From the NCBI RefSeq assembly GCF_030272615.1, contig NC_081410.1:228504915-228568914 (forward strand): DNA of 64,000 nucleotides. Direction: 5' to 3'. The position numbers and the translations under genes were made by a program. The notes below the pieces were generated by a model. It had not been told where the DNA came from. It searched no databases and saw only the letters and a program-made list of their open reading frames with translations. Of this stretch, positions 1 to 12,456 are shown one piece after another; positions within the stretch are counted from its first letter, which is position 1, and the number at the start of each line of letters is the position of its first letter. The DNA comes from Cryptomeria japonica. Lineage: Eukaryota > Streptophyta > Pinopsida > Cupressales > Cupressaceae.

Positions 1-677
1 GAGTGTTGTTATCAGATTGGAGTTCTACCTGTTGTCTTCTAACCATTTCAACATAAGGTAAATCCCTTGACCAAGTAGCTTTAACAGGCTTTGTTGTAAA
101 TCCTCTAACAAGGTGGCTCAAGTTCATTGAGTTATTTAAATCCTCTAGCGAGGTAACCTTTAACAGGGTATATAGCCATCCCTTAACCGAGTGATCTCGA
201 ACAGGATCGGTTCCTAACATAACCTTTATTGTAAAGTCTTTAACCGAAATAGGCTCATAACAGAGTGGACTTAAAAAGAGTTCACAAACAAGCTTGTGGG
301 TATTCATCCCCACCATGGTTTTTCCCATTTGGATTTCCATGTGAAAAATCTGTGTTATGGGTTGTGAGTTTTTCATGTGATGATTCTGTGATTATGATTA
401 AGTTAGATATGTATGCAATGTTAAATGATTGTGGTATTATTGATACAAATCATGCATGATTATATCAGTGAAGTAGTGATCAAGATTTGAGATCTGTTGA
501 ATGTTGTCTGAAGTATTTATGTTTAACCGGTATTGCTATGGTTAAGTATAATGATATATGACAACCGGTTATCTGTGTTTTGATTTGTCAAAGTATCCGA
601 GCAAGTTTTTGTGTGTACTGATTCACCCCCCCCTCTCAGTACCAGTTAGGACCTTAGTAGTTCATCATTATTTATCA
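1..677 (+). repeat. Partial 5' LTR of Ty1/copia element 1
   Basis: The stretch ends in ...TATCA just before a tRNA-Met-type primer binding site, which marks it as the 3' part of a 5' LTR; its beginning lies outside the window. It contains repeated AACCGGT-like motifs that also occur in the truncated 3' LTR at 5227-5373. The two visible LTR pieces do not overlap, so the full LTR was at least about 820 bp. A short ORF at 265-459 lies inside the LTR and has no family signature. Confidence 0.75.
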
Positions 678-679
678 AT

Positions 680-691
680 TGGTATCAGAGC
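680..691 (+). promoter_or_regulatory. Primer binding site of copia element 1
   Basis: The sequence TGGTATCAGAGC is the usual plant Ty1/copia minus-strand primer site, complementary to the 3' end of initiator tRNA-Met. It lies two bases after the LTR end and 58 bases before the gag start, the expected order. Confidence 0.9.
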
Positions 692-748
692 ACATCTAGG
701 TCCTCAGTGATATAAGCTTAACTGCTTGAGGCAAAATATCCTATTTTA

Positions 749-1447
749 ATGATGAAGAGGGAAGGTCCTAAGTTCAACAGGGACAACTTTACAATATGGA
801 AGGACAAGATGAAGATATACATCAGGAGTTTGGGTGCACAACACTAGAGCTATGTTGAGAATGCCTATGTAATCCCCACTGGCACTCTAACCGATGATCA
901 GAAAAGAGAGATACAATAAAATGGGCAAGTCATGGAAGCCCTTATTAGCAGCTTGTCCGATGTAGAGTTCATTGATGTACAAGATAAGGACAATCTGAAA
1001 GATGTGTGGGACAAATTGGAATCCATTTATGGCGGTGATGAACATGTCAATTAGGCTAAGGAAGAAAGCCTTAGAGGAAAGTTTGAAGATATGAGGATGG
1101 TTGAAGGAGAGACCATTCAACAGTATGGCATAAGAATCAAGATAGTGGTTGGAGAGATCAAAAGCACTGGCGGAATAATTGATGATGCCACCATTGTCAG
1201 TAAAGTTCTGAGATCACTTTTACTAGTCTATGCAATTAGGGTTGCTGCTATTCAGGAGCTAAGGTCTATCGACAAAACCAAGGTATCTTTAGACTCTATT
1301 ATTGCAAAGTTGACTGCATATGAATTAAATAGCTATGATGGTAGTGTTTAGAAGACCGAGTCAACCTTCAGAGCATCTATTTCCTCCGCACCAACCAGGA
1401 AAGGAAAAGAGGTCAGTACCAGTTATGAATCCAGGCCAAGTAGAGAT
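749..1447 (+). pseudogene. Ty1/copia gag, N-terminal and middle part, broken
   Basis: Reading from ATG 749 gives a copia-type gag beginning MMKREGPKFNRDNF with the conserved W-K motif (FTIWKDKMKIYI) of the UBN2/gag-polypeptide family, the structural protein of the virus-like particle. The frame is cut by TAG at 845 and 1052, TAA near 917 and TAG at 1349, but stays otherwise in phase, so the decay is mainly by point mutation. The zinc knuckle lies in the next open stretch. The stops at 845, 1052 and 1349 are all explained by CAG to TAG. It cannot make a full Gag now. Confidence 0.85.
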
Positions 1448-3019
1448 ATGGACAATGAGGAGATTTTGATGGAGTTTGAAGCTCTTCTTGCTAAGAGACT
1501 TCCAAAAGGCACCAGAAAATACAGAGGTAAGCTTCCTCTGAAGTGTTTTTCCTGCAATAAGATAGGACATATAGTTGCTAACTGTCCTAGCAATGATAAT
1601 AAGGATAAAAAAGAGAGGTTTAGGAAGTATAAAGGTGTAGGTAGGAGAAATTGTCTTGTTGTAGTGGATGAAGGTGTTACTGATGAGGAATTTGAGGATG
1701 AAGAGAATGAGGACATAGTGTTTGTGGCTGTCAAGGAAGAGTTATCTGACCAGAAAGCTCTTGTCTCACATATTGACAACTCTAACAAGTGGATCATTGA
1801 TAGCAGGTGTTCTCACCACATGTCCGGTGACTGGAGAAAGTTTCTAACTCTTGAAGAATATGATGGTGCTGTTGTCTGGTTTGGCAACGATGCACCTTGC
1901 ATGGTGAAAGGAAAAGGATCCATCTCACTAAATCGAAAGAGCAGTGCAAATGATGTCTATTGGGTGGAAGGCCTTAAGAACAACCTTTTGAGTGTTGCTC
2001 AGCTGAACGACAAAGGACTCATTCTGGAGTTCAAAGGTGGTGTGTACAGAATAATTGGAAAATATGGTGAACTTATTGCCACTGGTAAGAAGACCAAAGG
2101 AAACCTGTTTCAGCTAAATGCCAAGATTAATCAGTCCCTGATGGAAAAATTTGATGACAGTTGGATATGGCATAGGAGACTTTGTCTTATGAATTTTGAG
2201 AATATTGTAAAGGCTAGTAAGATCAAGGCAGTAAGAGGATTGCCTTTGCTGAACAAACCGGAGAATGCTTTGTGCAGAGAATGTCAACTTGGGAAGATGA
2301 CTTCCTCAACATTCAAAGGTAAGTCCTTTTTAATAGAGAACTTACTTGATCTAGTGCACATCGATCTGTGTGGTCTAATGAAAACTAGAAGTATTCAGGG
2401 AGATCGATACTTCATGATTCTTATTGATGATTGCTCAAGAATGATGTGGGTCACATTCTTGAAGGACAAGTCTGAGGAATTTGGAAAGTTCAAAACCTTT
2501 AGAGCATTGGTGGAGAAGGAGAGGGGCAGAAGGATAAAATACCTAAGAACTGATCAGGGAGGTGAATTCACTTCTGATGAATTCAATAAGTATTGTGAGG
2601 AGAATGGTATCAAGAGGCAATTGTCTGCCCCAAGGAAACCACAACAGAACGGTAGAGTAGAAAGAAACAACAAGACTATGGTTGAAGTGGCCAGAACTAT
2701 ATTTATCCAAGGAAATGTAGCTCACACATTTTGGAGAGAAGCAGTGAGCACTTCAGTCTATACCATGAACTAGGTACTCATTAAGAAAGGTAAAGACAAA
2801 ACCCCTTATGAGTACTGGAATGAGAGAACTCCCAATGTGAGTTATTTAAAAGTGTTTGGGAGTAAATGCTATATCAGGAGAGGTGCACACCTAAGCAAGT
2901 TTGATGCTAAGTGTGATGAAGGAATATTTCTGGGATATTCCACTAAAAGAAAAGCTCTCAAGTGCTACAACAGGAGGACTCAGAAGATTGTTAAGAGTAT
3001 CAATGTTAGGGTTGATTAA
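1448..3019 (+). pseudogene. Ty1/copia gag zinc knuckle, protease and integrase, broken
   Basis: An open stretch of 441 codons (1448-2773) carries, in order, a CCHC zinc knuckle (C33, C36, H41, C46), an aspartic protease motif at about residue 118, the pre-integrase zinc region and the integrase core. The integrase triad is visible as D306 (VHIDLCG), D369 (LRTDQGGEF) and E405 (NGRVERN). Two key sites are damaged: the protease DSG reads DSR, and the second zinc-binding His of the pre-integrase motif is lost (WHRRLCL where the family has WHRRLGH). A TAG at 2771 separates the last part, which continues in phase to 3018 with the integrase C-terminus (YLKVFGSKCYIRR). Integration activity is not expected. 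Confidence 0.9.
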
Positions 3020-3117
3020 TCCAATGAGAAGCATGAGGAAACCGACAGCAAGCAAATGGAAGATGAACCAGGTTTAGCCTTCTGGGAACCGGTTAAGAAA
3101 GAAACAAGTGACAAACA

Positions 3118-4874
3118 TTGCAAAGCCCTCAGTGTTTACCAGTAGAAGCTTCAGTAGGTGAAGAAGAAGATGAAGTGGAAAAAGAAGAGGAAAAGCAAGG
3201 GGAACCAACTACGGCCATTCCTAGGTATGTAAGACTGCATCATGATCCAAAGCAGATCATAGGAGACAAAGATGTAGGAATAATTACAAGGAGAAAGGTG
3301 AAAGAAAATTCTTGCATGATTTCAAAATTTGAGCCTAAGACAGCTAGAGAGGCTCTTACCGATGAAGACTGGATAAAGGCAATGGAAGAGGAGTTGGACC
3401 AGATAGAGAAGAATGCAACATGGTCCTTGGTACCCAGACTAGAGTACCCAGACTAGAACACAAGAATGCCATAGGTACCAAATGGGTCTTTAGGAATAAG
3501 CTGAATGAAGAAGGAACAATGGTAAGGAACAAGGCAAGAATTTTATGCAAGGGATATGCTTAGGAAGAAGGAGAAGACTATGGAGAAACTTTTTCCCCAG
3601 TGGCTAGACTGGAAGGTGTTCGAATGCTACTGGCATTTGCAACATTCAAGCGATTTAAGGTATACCAGATGGATGTGAAGTCCGCCTTCTTGAATGGAAT
3701 CCTAGAGGAAGAAGTGTATATTGAGCAACCAGATGGGGTTGCTTTGTCATAAGATAGTGACATGGTGTGCAGGTTACAGAAGGCCCTATATGGATTGAAA
3801 CAAACACCAAGGGCATGGTAAAAATGGTTACACTCTCATCTTGTGAATATAGGATATCATAGAACAAGTGAGGACAACAACATCTACCTGAAATATGAAG
3901 GAGATCAGATTCTGATATGTGAAGTATTTGTAGATGATATAATCTTCGGTGGAGATGATGATATGAGTCATGCATTTGCAGATGTGATGAAAAAGGAGTT
4001 CGAGATGTCTCTGATTGGAGAGATAAAGTTTTTCATTGGTCTACAGATTCAGCAAATTAAAGAAGGTATCTTCATTACCCAGTCCAAGTATATCAAAGAG
4101 GTATTGAAGACCTTTGATATGGAGGAGAGAAAATCGGTTGGAACATCGATGGTGACCGGCTGTAAACTAACAAAGCAGGATGATACAACGTTGGTGGATG
4201 AGAAGGAGTACCGGTCAATGATCGGTAAGTTGCACTATGTGGTACACAACAGACCGAATATTGCTCGTGCAGTGGGCATAGTGGCCCATTTTCAGAAGAG
4301 TCCAAGAGAATACCACTTGGTAGCAGTAAAGAGAATTCTTAGGTATCTGAAAGGGACAATTGATTATGGACTGTGGTATCCATACAATGGCGACTTTTAT
4401 CTCAAAGTGTTTACTGATGCAAATTGGGCAGGTAATGTGGACAACCGGAAGAGCACAATCGGTGGAGTGTTCTTCCTTGGTGGAAGACTAGTCTCATGGA
4501 CGAGAAAGAAGCAGAGCTGTATTTCCTAGTCTACAGCTGAAGTAGAGTATGTGGCAGCATTTATGAACTGCACTCAAACAATCTGGATGAAGCATGTACT
4601 GAATGGCTTCAAAATGACTATATTTGAACCGGTGAGTATTTTCTGTGATAATACTAGTGCAATAAATATTTCAAAAAATCCGGTATTGCATGCTAGGACA
4701 AAGAATATTGAGCTCAAGTATCATTTATTGAGATAAAAGGTTCAGAATAAAGAGGTTGTATTAGAACATGTTTCCAATAAGGAGCAGCTAGCAGACATAT
4801 TCACTAAGCCCTTACCGAAGGCTACATTTACCTATTTGAGAGGTGAATTAGGGGTTTGCCCCTTCATGAAGTAA
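3118..4874 (+). pseudogene. Ty1/copia reverse transcriptase and RNase H, broken
   Basis: The copia RT is recognisable from EALTDEDWIKAMEEELDQI through MDVKSAFLNG, LYGLKQTPRAW and FVDDIIFGGDD to the RNase H segment (DANWAGNVDNRKST, KNIELKYHLLR) and the terminal ADIFTKPLP. The polymerase motif reads FVDD where most copies have YVDD. A 14-bp tandem duplication at 3431-3458 shifts the frame. Stops follow at 3561 (TAG), near 3752 and 3820, at 4527 (TAG) and at 4734 (TAA). The natural stop is at 4872-4874. The element is dead but its whole pol order (PR-IN-RT-RH) is preserved, which is what defines Ty1/copia. Confidence 0.9.
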
Positions 4875-5211
4875 ACTAAAGTTGTGTGCTCCACATCAGT
4901 CAGGTACTACCATGTCAGATCTTACAGGATTGATGTGTTGAAGGATGCTACTCCATAGGGGGAGCAACATAGTGGAGATTAGAAGCTTGTGCCTCCACTT
5001 TGGCATTGTTGTCAAAGGGGGAGAAGATATATGATGATTAAGACATATGGGGGAGAAGATATATGTGCAAGAAGTGATTAAGCAAAGTGCACACTAACCA
5101 GTTCAGGTGGTGGTGGTGATCTTTCAAGTTGAATCGGTATATGTCAATTGGTATATATTATTGAGCATGATGCAGATATTGAGCAATGACACACTGAGTA
5201 TTGCCATCAAT

Positions 5212-5226
5212 GCCAAAGGGGGAGAT
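5212..5226 (+). promoter_or_regulatory. Polypurine tract of copia element 1
   Basis: A purine-rich run (AAAGGGGGAGA) sits immediately before the TG that opens the 3' LTR, as expected for the plus-strand primer. Two similar GGGGGAGA runs occur upstream at about 5018 and 5050. Confidence 0.75.
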
Positions 5227-5373
5227 TGTTGGCATATGATGAAGCAGTGATAATGTATGTTGTCATTGATGGCAATAAGTGTTGATGTCAATAAGTGCTC
5301 AAGCAGGTGAACCGGTATGCACCGGTATGAAGATTGGAAGTAGTTATGGTCAACCAGGATGGAGTGGACTAGT
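5227..5373 (+). repeat. Truncated 3' LTR of copia element 1
   Basis: The LTR begins TGTTGGCATATGATG directly after the polypurine tract. Only about 147 bp remain before the sequence turns into AT-rich DNA, so most of the LTR has been lost or replaced. The exact break is uncertain by some tens of bases. Confidence 0.65.
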
Positions 5374-5619
5374 GTCGGGGTTCTAATAATATTTATAATA
5401 TTAATATCTTAATAGAATATTAATATATTGTATATCAATATATTGAATATTATTATATTAATATAATAATATACAATAATTAATATATTGAATATTATTA
5501 TATTAATATAATAATATTCAATATATTAATATATGATAAAAACATTATATATTAATACTATAATATATTTAAATGTATATATTAAAATTTATATTAGAAA
5601 TATTTTCGTTAGTGGTCAT
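5374..5619. repeat. AT-rich palindromic DNA
   Basis: Almost pure A/T sequence without coding potential. It holds a perfect 52-bp palindrome with no spacer at 5479-5530 (arms from ATTAATATATTGAATATT) and a less perfect earlier copy of the same motif at about 5442-5484. It separates the broken copia LTR from the satellite array. Confidence 0.8.
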
Positions 5620-8600
5620 ATTGTATTATGAGAATTCACATGGTGTCGTTAGGTGTCATATGGGGTTGTGAGGGGTAATGCATGTGTTAGAATGCTACAT
5701 ATGACCCCTTAGGACACCATATGGACATCATATAGTCCTAAAGGGTCATTGAGTGCACTAGGATGTTAAAAGAGGTCATATGGTTTCCTAAGGGGTCATA
5801 GGACACCATACAACCCCTTAGGACACCATCTGACACCTACGGACACCATATGGTATCTTAAGGGGTTATATGGTGTCCTAAGGCATCATAGAACACCATA
5901 TGACCCCTTAGGACACAATATGACCCTTAACGATACCATATGGTGTCTTAAGGGGTCATAGAACACCATATGACCCCTTACGACACTATGTGACCCCTAA
6001 CAACACTATATGGTGTGATAAGGGGTCACATGGTGTCCTAAGGGGTCATAAGACACCACATGACCCCTTAGGACATGATATGACCCCTTACAACACAATA
6101 TGGTGTCCCAAGGGGTCATATAACACCATATGACCCTTTAGGATACCATACGACCCATAACGATACCATATGGTGTCCTTAAGGGTCATCAGACACTATA
6201 TGACCCCTAATAACACCTTAGGGGTCATATGATGTTGTATGACCCCTTAGGACATAATATGATCCCTGAGCACACCATACGACCCTTAACAACACCATAT
6301 GGTTTCTTAAGGGGTCATAGAACACAATATGACCCCTAACGACACCTAAGGGGTCATATGGTGTCGTTAGGGGTCTTATGGTGTCCTAAGGGGTTATAAG
6401 ACACCATATGACCCCTTAGGAAACCATACGAACCCTAACGAAACCATATGGTGTCCTAAGGGGTCATAAGACACCAAATGACCCCTTAGGACATCATACG
6501 ACCCCTAATGACACCTCAGGTGTCATATGGTGTCGTTAGGGGTCGTATGGTTTCCTAAGGGGTCATAGGACACCATACAACTCCTAACGACACCATATGG
6601 TGTCCTAAGGGCTCATATGGTGTCCTAAAGGGTCATAGGACACCATATGACCCCTTAGGATACAATATGACCCCTAATGACACCTAAGGGGTCATATGGT
6701 GTTGTTAGGGGTCATATGGTGTCTTAAGGGGTCATAGGACACCATACGACCCCTAACGACACCATATGGTGTCCTAAGGGCTCATATGGTGTCCTAAGGG
6801 GTCATAGGACACCATACAACCCCTAATGACACCTATGGTGTCATATGATGTCTTTAGGGGTCTTATGGTGTCCTAAGGGGTCATAGGACACCATATGATC
6901 CCTTAGGACACTATACGACCCCTAACACCACCATATGATGTCCTAAGGGCTCATATGGTGTCCTAAGGGGTCATAGAACACCATATGACCCCTTATGATA
7001 CAATATGACCCCTAACGACACCTAAGGGGTCATATGGTGTCGTTTGGGATCATATGGTGTCCTAAGGGGTCATAGGACATCATATGACCCCTTAGGATAC
7101 CATACGACCCCTAATGACACCTAAGGTGTCATATGGTGTTGTTAGGGGTTGTATGGTGTCCTAAGAGGTCATAGGACACTATATGACCCCTTAGAATACC
7201 ATACGACCCCTAATGACACCATATGACCCTTTATGATACAATATGACAACTAATTATACTTAAGGGGTCATATGGTGTTGTTAGGGGTCTTTATGGTGTC
7301 CTAAGGGATCATTTGGTGGTTCATAGGACACCATACGACCCCTAATGATACCTAAGGTGTCATATGGTGTTGTTAGGGCTCATATGGTGTCATAAGGGGT
7401 TATAGGACACCATATGATCCCTTAGGATACAATGTAACCCCTAACAACACCTAAGGGGTCATATGGTGACGTTAGGGGTCATATGATGTCGTAAGGGGTC
7501 ATAGGACACTATATGACCCCTTAGGACACTATACGACCTCTAACGACACCTTATGGTTTCCTAAGGGCTAATATAGTGTCCTAAGGTGTCATAGGACACC
7601 ATATGACCCCTTAAGATACAATACGACTGCTGACGACACTTAAGGGATCATATGGTGTCATTAGGGGTTGTATGGTGTCCTAAGCGATCATAGGACACCA
7701 TATGACCCCTTAGGACACCATACGACCCCTAACAACACCATATGGTGTACTAAGGGCTTGTATGGTGTCCTAAGGGGTCATAGGATGCCATATGACCCCT
7801 TAGGATACCATACAACCCCTAACGAGACCTAAGGGGTCATATGGTGTCATTAGGGGTCATATGGTGTCCTAAGGGGTATGATCCCATATGACCCCTAATG
7901 ACACCTGAGGGGTCATATGGTGTCGTTAGGGGTCATATGGTGTCCTAAGGGCTCATATGGTGTCCTAAGGGGTCATAAGACACCATATGACCCCTTAGGA
8001 CACCATACTATCCCTAACGACACCTAAGGTGTCATATTGTGTCGTTAGGGGCCGTACGATGTCTTAAGGGTCATAAGACACCATATGACCCCTTAGGACA
8101 CCATATGACTCGTAACGACACCATATGGTGTCCTAAGGGGTCATAAGACACCATATGACCCCTTAGGATACAATATGACCCCTAACGACACCTAAGGGGT
8201 CATATGGTGTCGTTAGGGGTCAGATGGTGTTGTAAGGGATCATAGGACACCATATGACCCCTTAAGACACCATACGACACCATATAGTTTCCTAAGGGCT
8301 CATATGGTGTCCTAAGGGGTCATAGGACACCATATGACCCCTTAGGACACCATACAGACCCTTACAATACCTATGGTGTCATATGGTGTTGTTAGGGGTC
8401 GTATGGTGTTCTAAGGGGTCATAAGACACCATATGATCCCTTAGGACATCATACGGTCCCTAACAACAATATATGGCCTCCTAAGGGCTCATAGGACACC
8501 ATATGGCCCCTTAGGATACAATATGACCCCTAATGACACCTAAGGGGTCATATGGTGTCATTAGGGCTCATATGGTGTCCTAAGGAGGCATAGGACACCA

Positions 8601-9274
8601 TATGACCCCTTAGGATACCATACGACCCCTAACAACACCTAAGGTGTCATATGGTGTTGTCAGGGGTTGTATGATGTCCTAAGAGGTCATAGGATACCAT
8701 ATGACCCCTAACGACACTTAAGGTGTCATATGGTGTCGTTAGGAGTCATATAGCGTCGTAAGGGGTCATAGGACACTATATGACCCCTTAGGACACCATA
8801 TGACCTCTAACGACACCTTATGGTGTCCTTAGGGCTCATATGGTGTTCTAAGGGCTCATATGGTGTCCTAAGGAGTCATAGGACACCATATGACCCCTTA
8901 GGATACAATATGATCTCTAATGACACCTAAGGGGTCATATGGTGTTGTTAGGGGTTGTATGGTGTCCTAAGGGATCATAAGACACCATATGACCCCTAAC
9001 GATACCATATGGTGTCCTAAGGGCTCATATGGTGTCTTAAGGGATCACAAGACACCATATGACCCCTTAGGACACCATACAATGCCTAACGACACCTAAG
9101 GGGTCATATGGTGTCGCTAGGTGTCATATGGTGTCCTAAGGGGTCATAGGACACTATGTGACCCCTTAGGACACCATACGACCCCTAACGACACCTAAGG
9201 GGTCATATGGTGTTGTTAGGGCTCATATAATTTCCTAAGTGGTATGACTCCTTGGGATACAATATCACCCCTAA
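5620..9274. repeat. Alternating-orientation satellite, array 1
   Basis: About 3.65 kb of units near 20 bp (GGACACCATATGACCCCTTA or its reverse complement). Two flavours exist, joined by CCTTAGG or by CCTAACG. Orientation flips every few units at the small palindromes CATATG and CCTTAGG, so neighbouring units form stems, for example the perfect 14-bp stem with an 8-base loop at 8311-8346 and the CCTAACGACACC stem at 8181-8217. The left edge (5680-5790) uses motifs typical of array 3 in reverse (GCATGTGTTAGA, CTAGGATGTTAAAA). It begins with the 16-bp word ATTGTATTATGAGAAT also found at the left edge of array 3. Confidence 0.9.
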
Positions 9275-11491
9275 TGTCACGACCTGATTCAGACCACCTA
9301 GTTAGAGATTACTTTTAGATGCCAGATATTTACTGTTGACATTTTATGCTAATAAATGCATGTTTTGACCTTAATTAGATTATTAATGATGTTAGATGAT
9401 ATTATGTTGTTTACTGATATTAATGATGATTAGATATTTTTATGATGATATTCAATGCTATTTATGATGTTTAATATCGTTTTAATTATGATGTTAAAGG
9501 TTATTATTATATTTTAATATGATGATAAATATAATGTGTTTTCATTATTGAGATCTGATGACTTTTTGTTGAGCATAAGGTGATTGTAGGTTAACCATTG
9601 AAAGCAGACATATGACTGAGGAGGAGTTTTTCTAGCTTCCTGGTAGTGACTTAAAGACTAGAACCCTGTGCAAAAACACTAATTAGATAATAATTAGTAA
9701 ATTAAATTTGGGGATTTAAAAGTAAAATTAAAGATTTTAATAATTAAAATGTAATAATAGATTATACAACAACTAAATTATAAAATAATAAATCAATATT
9801 AGTAATTAATTGAATAATTAAAAATATATATATAATAATTATTTGGTATAATAATAATTATTTAAGGGATAAAGGTATAGTATTTTATTTTAAATATTTA
9901 AGCTAAAAATTAAATACTAAATTAGAGGATCCATTAGAGAAATAAATTAAATAAATTAAAAGTAATCAATTTATTTAAAATTAAATTTGAGAATTATAAA
10001 TGATTACAAAAATTAACATGCGAAGTATTAATACTTGATAAAATTGAAGAAATTATAAATACAAGGGGTATTGCATCATGCGTAAGTTATAAATTAAGAC
10101 GGTTAAATTTAAATTATAAAGTTGATATGCACAAAATCGATAAAAATAAATAATTAATTGATTTGTAAATATTTAAATTATATGTGTGAGATTGATTTGT
10201 AAATATTTAAATTATGTGTGTGATATATATATATATATTAAGAGAGAGAGAGAGATTTTTATGAACCACATGGAGGGATTGTTAAATAATAATAAAAAAA
10301 TATATTTTAAATTAGAATATAATCATGCAAGAATTATAAAACTAAAACTTATCATGCATTCAAAGATAAAATTACTACAATTTTTTATTTATAAAATTAT
10401 GCATTCAAAATTGTAGTTAATTTTAGAAAATCATTATTTAATTATTATTTTTTATATATACATCTTGCATGCATTTAACTATCTTAGCCTCGCTGTCAAT
10501 CTTATTTTGACAGATTGAAGTGGGTGAATGAGTTAAGATACTTTCTCTGTGATCTCTTTCCGTAATTCACCAAGTTTAAGTATTGAGTCGATAGAACGGT
10601 TGCCTGGTAATAGTGAAGGAGGTGATATAAATATTTAGGTTGTATAAAGATTTGTATGATTTAAACTCTCTTTTCTGCAGACCACGCCTTGCAAACTTGA
10701 TGTTTGGGAACCCTTGATTTGGATCAATTCTCCCCTTTGCTAGCTGGAAATCGATTTCAGGAAGATTTGTAATCATCTCTCTCTCTCTTTTTTTTTTTTT
10801 TATGCTCAATTCGATCTGCAATTACTTTATAATATTTTAAATTTGTCTAAATCATTTTTCGCAGCCTGAATTTTCTTTTGTAGAATTTCTCATTTTGTCA
10901 CCAGGCAACATGATGGACTGGTTCAGTCAATTTTCAAGAGAGAGCAACAAGTTTATTAAAATTTTCGCATTATATCTACGCTAACCAGTATTGCCTCTGG
11001 ATCGATCCATTTATATGGCTGTCTTTTGGTTGATTAGAAAATAGCACTTAGGAAATTTTCGGGTAAAGATTTAGAATTGAGATCAAAATCAAATGGACCA
11101 CAAATATATATAGGATTGTGTAAAAAATTATGATTGGAAATAGTTCAGAAACAAATATTTATAATTTTGTTTATTGTCTATAATGACTAAACGGCGTGTA
11201 CAGTTTATATAGATATTTTGGGTGAAAGAGTCACAGGTCAAGGGATCAAACCTTGCCGTAGTGCATGGCTGAAAATTTTCTTGTTATTCCTTTGCAATAG
11301 GTAGAATTACAGTATATATATAATTGTCTTTAGTTTTAAATTAAAACTCCAGTTGTTAGCGTAGTGGTGGGAGCACTTAATGGAAAGCTTCGGGTTGTGA
11401 GATTAAGTTCCATGGCAGCCCATTTATACCTTTTTGCTTTTACTTTTTTTGTTTATCACATAAATGTAATTGCAAAATAGAATATTTAAAA

Positions 11492-11723
11492 CATTTGCTA
11501 AGGAGTTTGATATTAAAAAAAATTATAAATAGGAGAGAATCCAGGATAAGATAATTAAGGTGAATATTAAAACGGTGTGACTATAAAATATTAAATGGTA
11601 GTGTGTCATTTGCTAAGGAGTTTGATATTAAAAAAAATTAATAAATAGGAAAGAATCTAGGATAAGATAGATAATTAAGGTGAATATTAAAATGGTGTGA
11701 CTATAATATTAAATGGTAGTGCA
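11492..11723. repeat. 115-bp tandem duplication
   Basis: Two adjacent copies, 11492-11606 and 11607 to about 11723, both beginning CATTTGCTAAGGAG and ending near AAATGGTAGTG. They differ by a few substitutions and small indels. Confidence 0.85.
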
Positions 11724-11838
11724 TTGTGTAATTATTTAATTAGATATGTTATCAAGGTATTAAAAAGTTAATGAGAGATGGTCTATTAATGGGCTTTTGA
11801 GGGCTTATCCTCCTAGGACTGTTGAAAAAAGTCACATG

Positions 11839-12294
11839 TGGATGCCGCCAGACAGGGGATGGATAAAAATCAGGGGGAATCCCAGGATCTCTGGTGTAGG
11901 GGTCATTGTTCAAGATGAGAAATGAAGTATTTTATCATTTGGAGCAAAGAGATTAGTGGATGGCACTAACAATGAAACTGAGTGTCAGGCGACAATTGAA
12001 GCAATTCTTATGGCGAAAAAATTGGAGGTGACAAAACTACACCTTGAAGGGGACTCCTAGATAGTGGTGAATGACATCGCTAGGGGTAGGATGGATGCTT
12101 GGTACCTAGATAAACATATCAGAAGAATACATGACCTCTTGAATGGGTTCGAGGACTTTAAAGTATCGCATGTTCTAAGGGAAGCGAATGCAAAAGCTGA
12201 TGTGCTCTCGAACGTAGGTGCAAATGGTTCCTTGGCTGAACATTTTAATTTCTTTGAAGACTTAAGGGATTTGGATCCCTTAGAATTTGTGTGA
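11839..12294 (+). pseudogene. RNase H domain (plant RVT_3 type), damaged
   Basis: The frame reads WMPPDRGWIKI, then RGNPRISGVGV, NETECQATIEAI, LEGDS, and HVLREANAKADVLSN. This is the order of the plant RVT_3 RNase H fold that cleaves RNA in RNA-DNA hybrids. The catalytic Glu (in TECQA), the middle Asp (LEGDS) and the last Asp (NAKADVLS) are present. The first catalytic Asp is missing because the usual N-x-D-G-A-S between WIKI and RGNP is deleted. Two in-frame stops, a TGA near 11922 and a TAG at 12058 (from CAG), also break it. This domain is common at the 3' end of some plant LINEs and in many dispersed plant copies. Confidence 0.85.
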
Positions 12295-12456
12295 AGAAGT
12301 GTTGAGTATGAAAGGGGAACCCGAGAAGTTGTGAAAAGCTAGGTGAGAACCCGTTTTAGGCATGTGTTGAGGGGTGGGGAAGGCTTATGTGGATTGAGTA
12401 CAATGCAGTGGTAGCAAGTAGAGAAAATGGTGGCGTAGGAGCAATGATGACAGTGA

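Noticed and set aside
265-459. ORF in the first LTR as a gene
   Set aside because: It lies within the LTR, has no domain and no relation to gag.
5620-9274. CRISPR-like array (short repeats)
   Set aside because: No constant repeat-spacer pattern; units are contiguous and inverted, and the genome is a plant.
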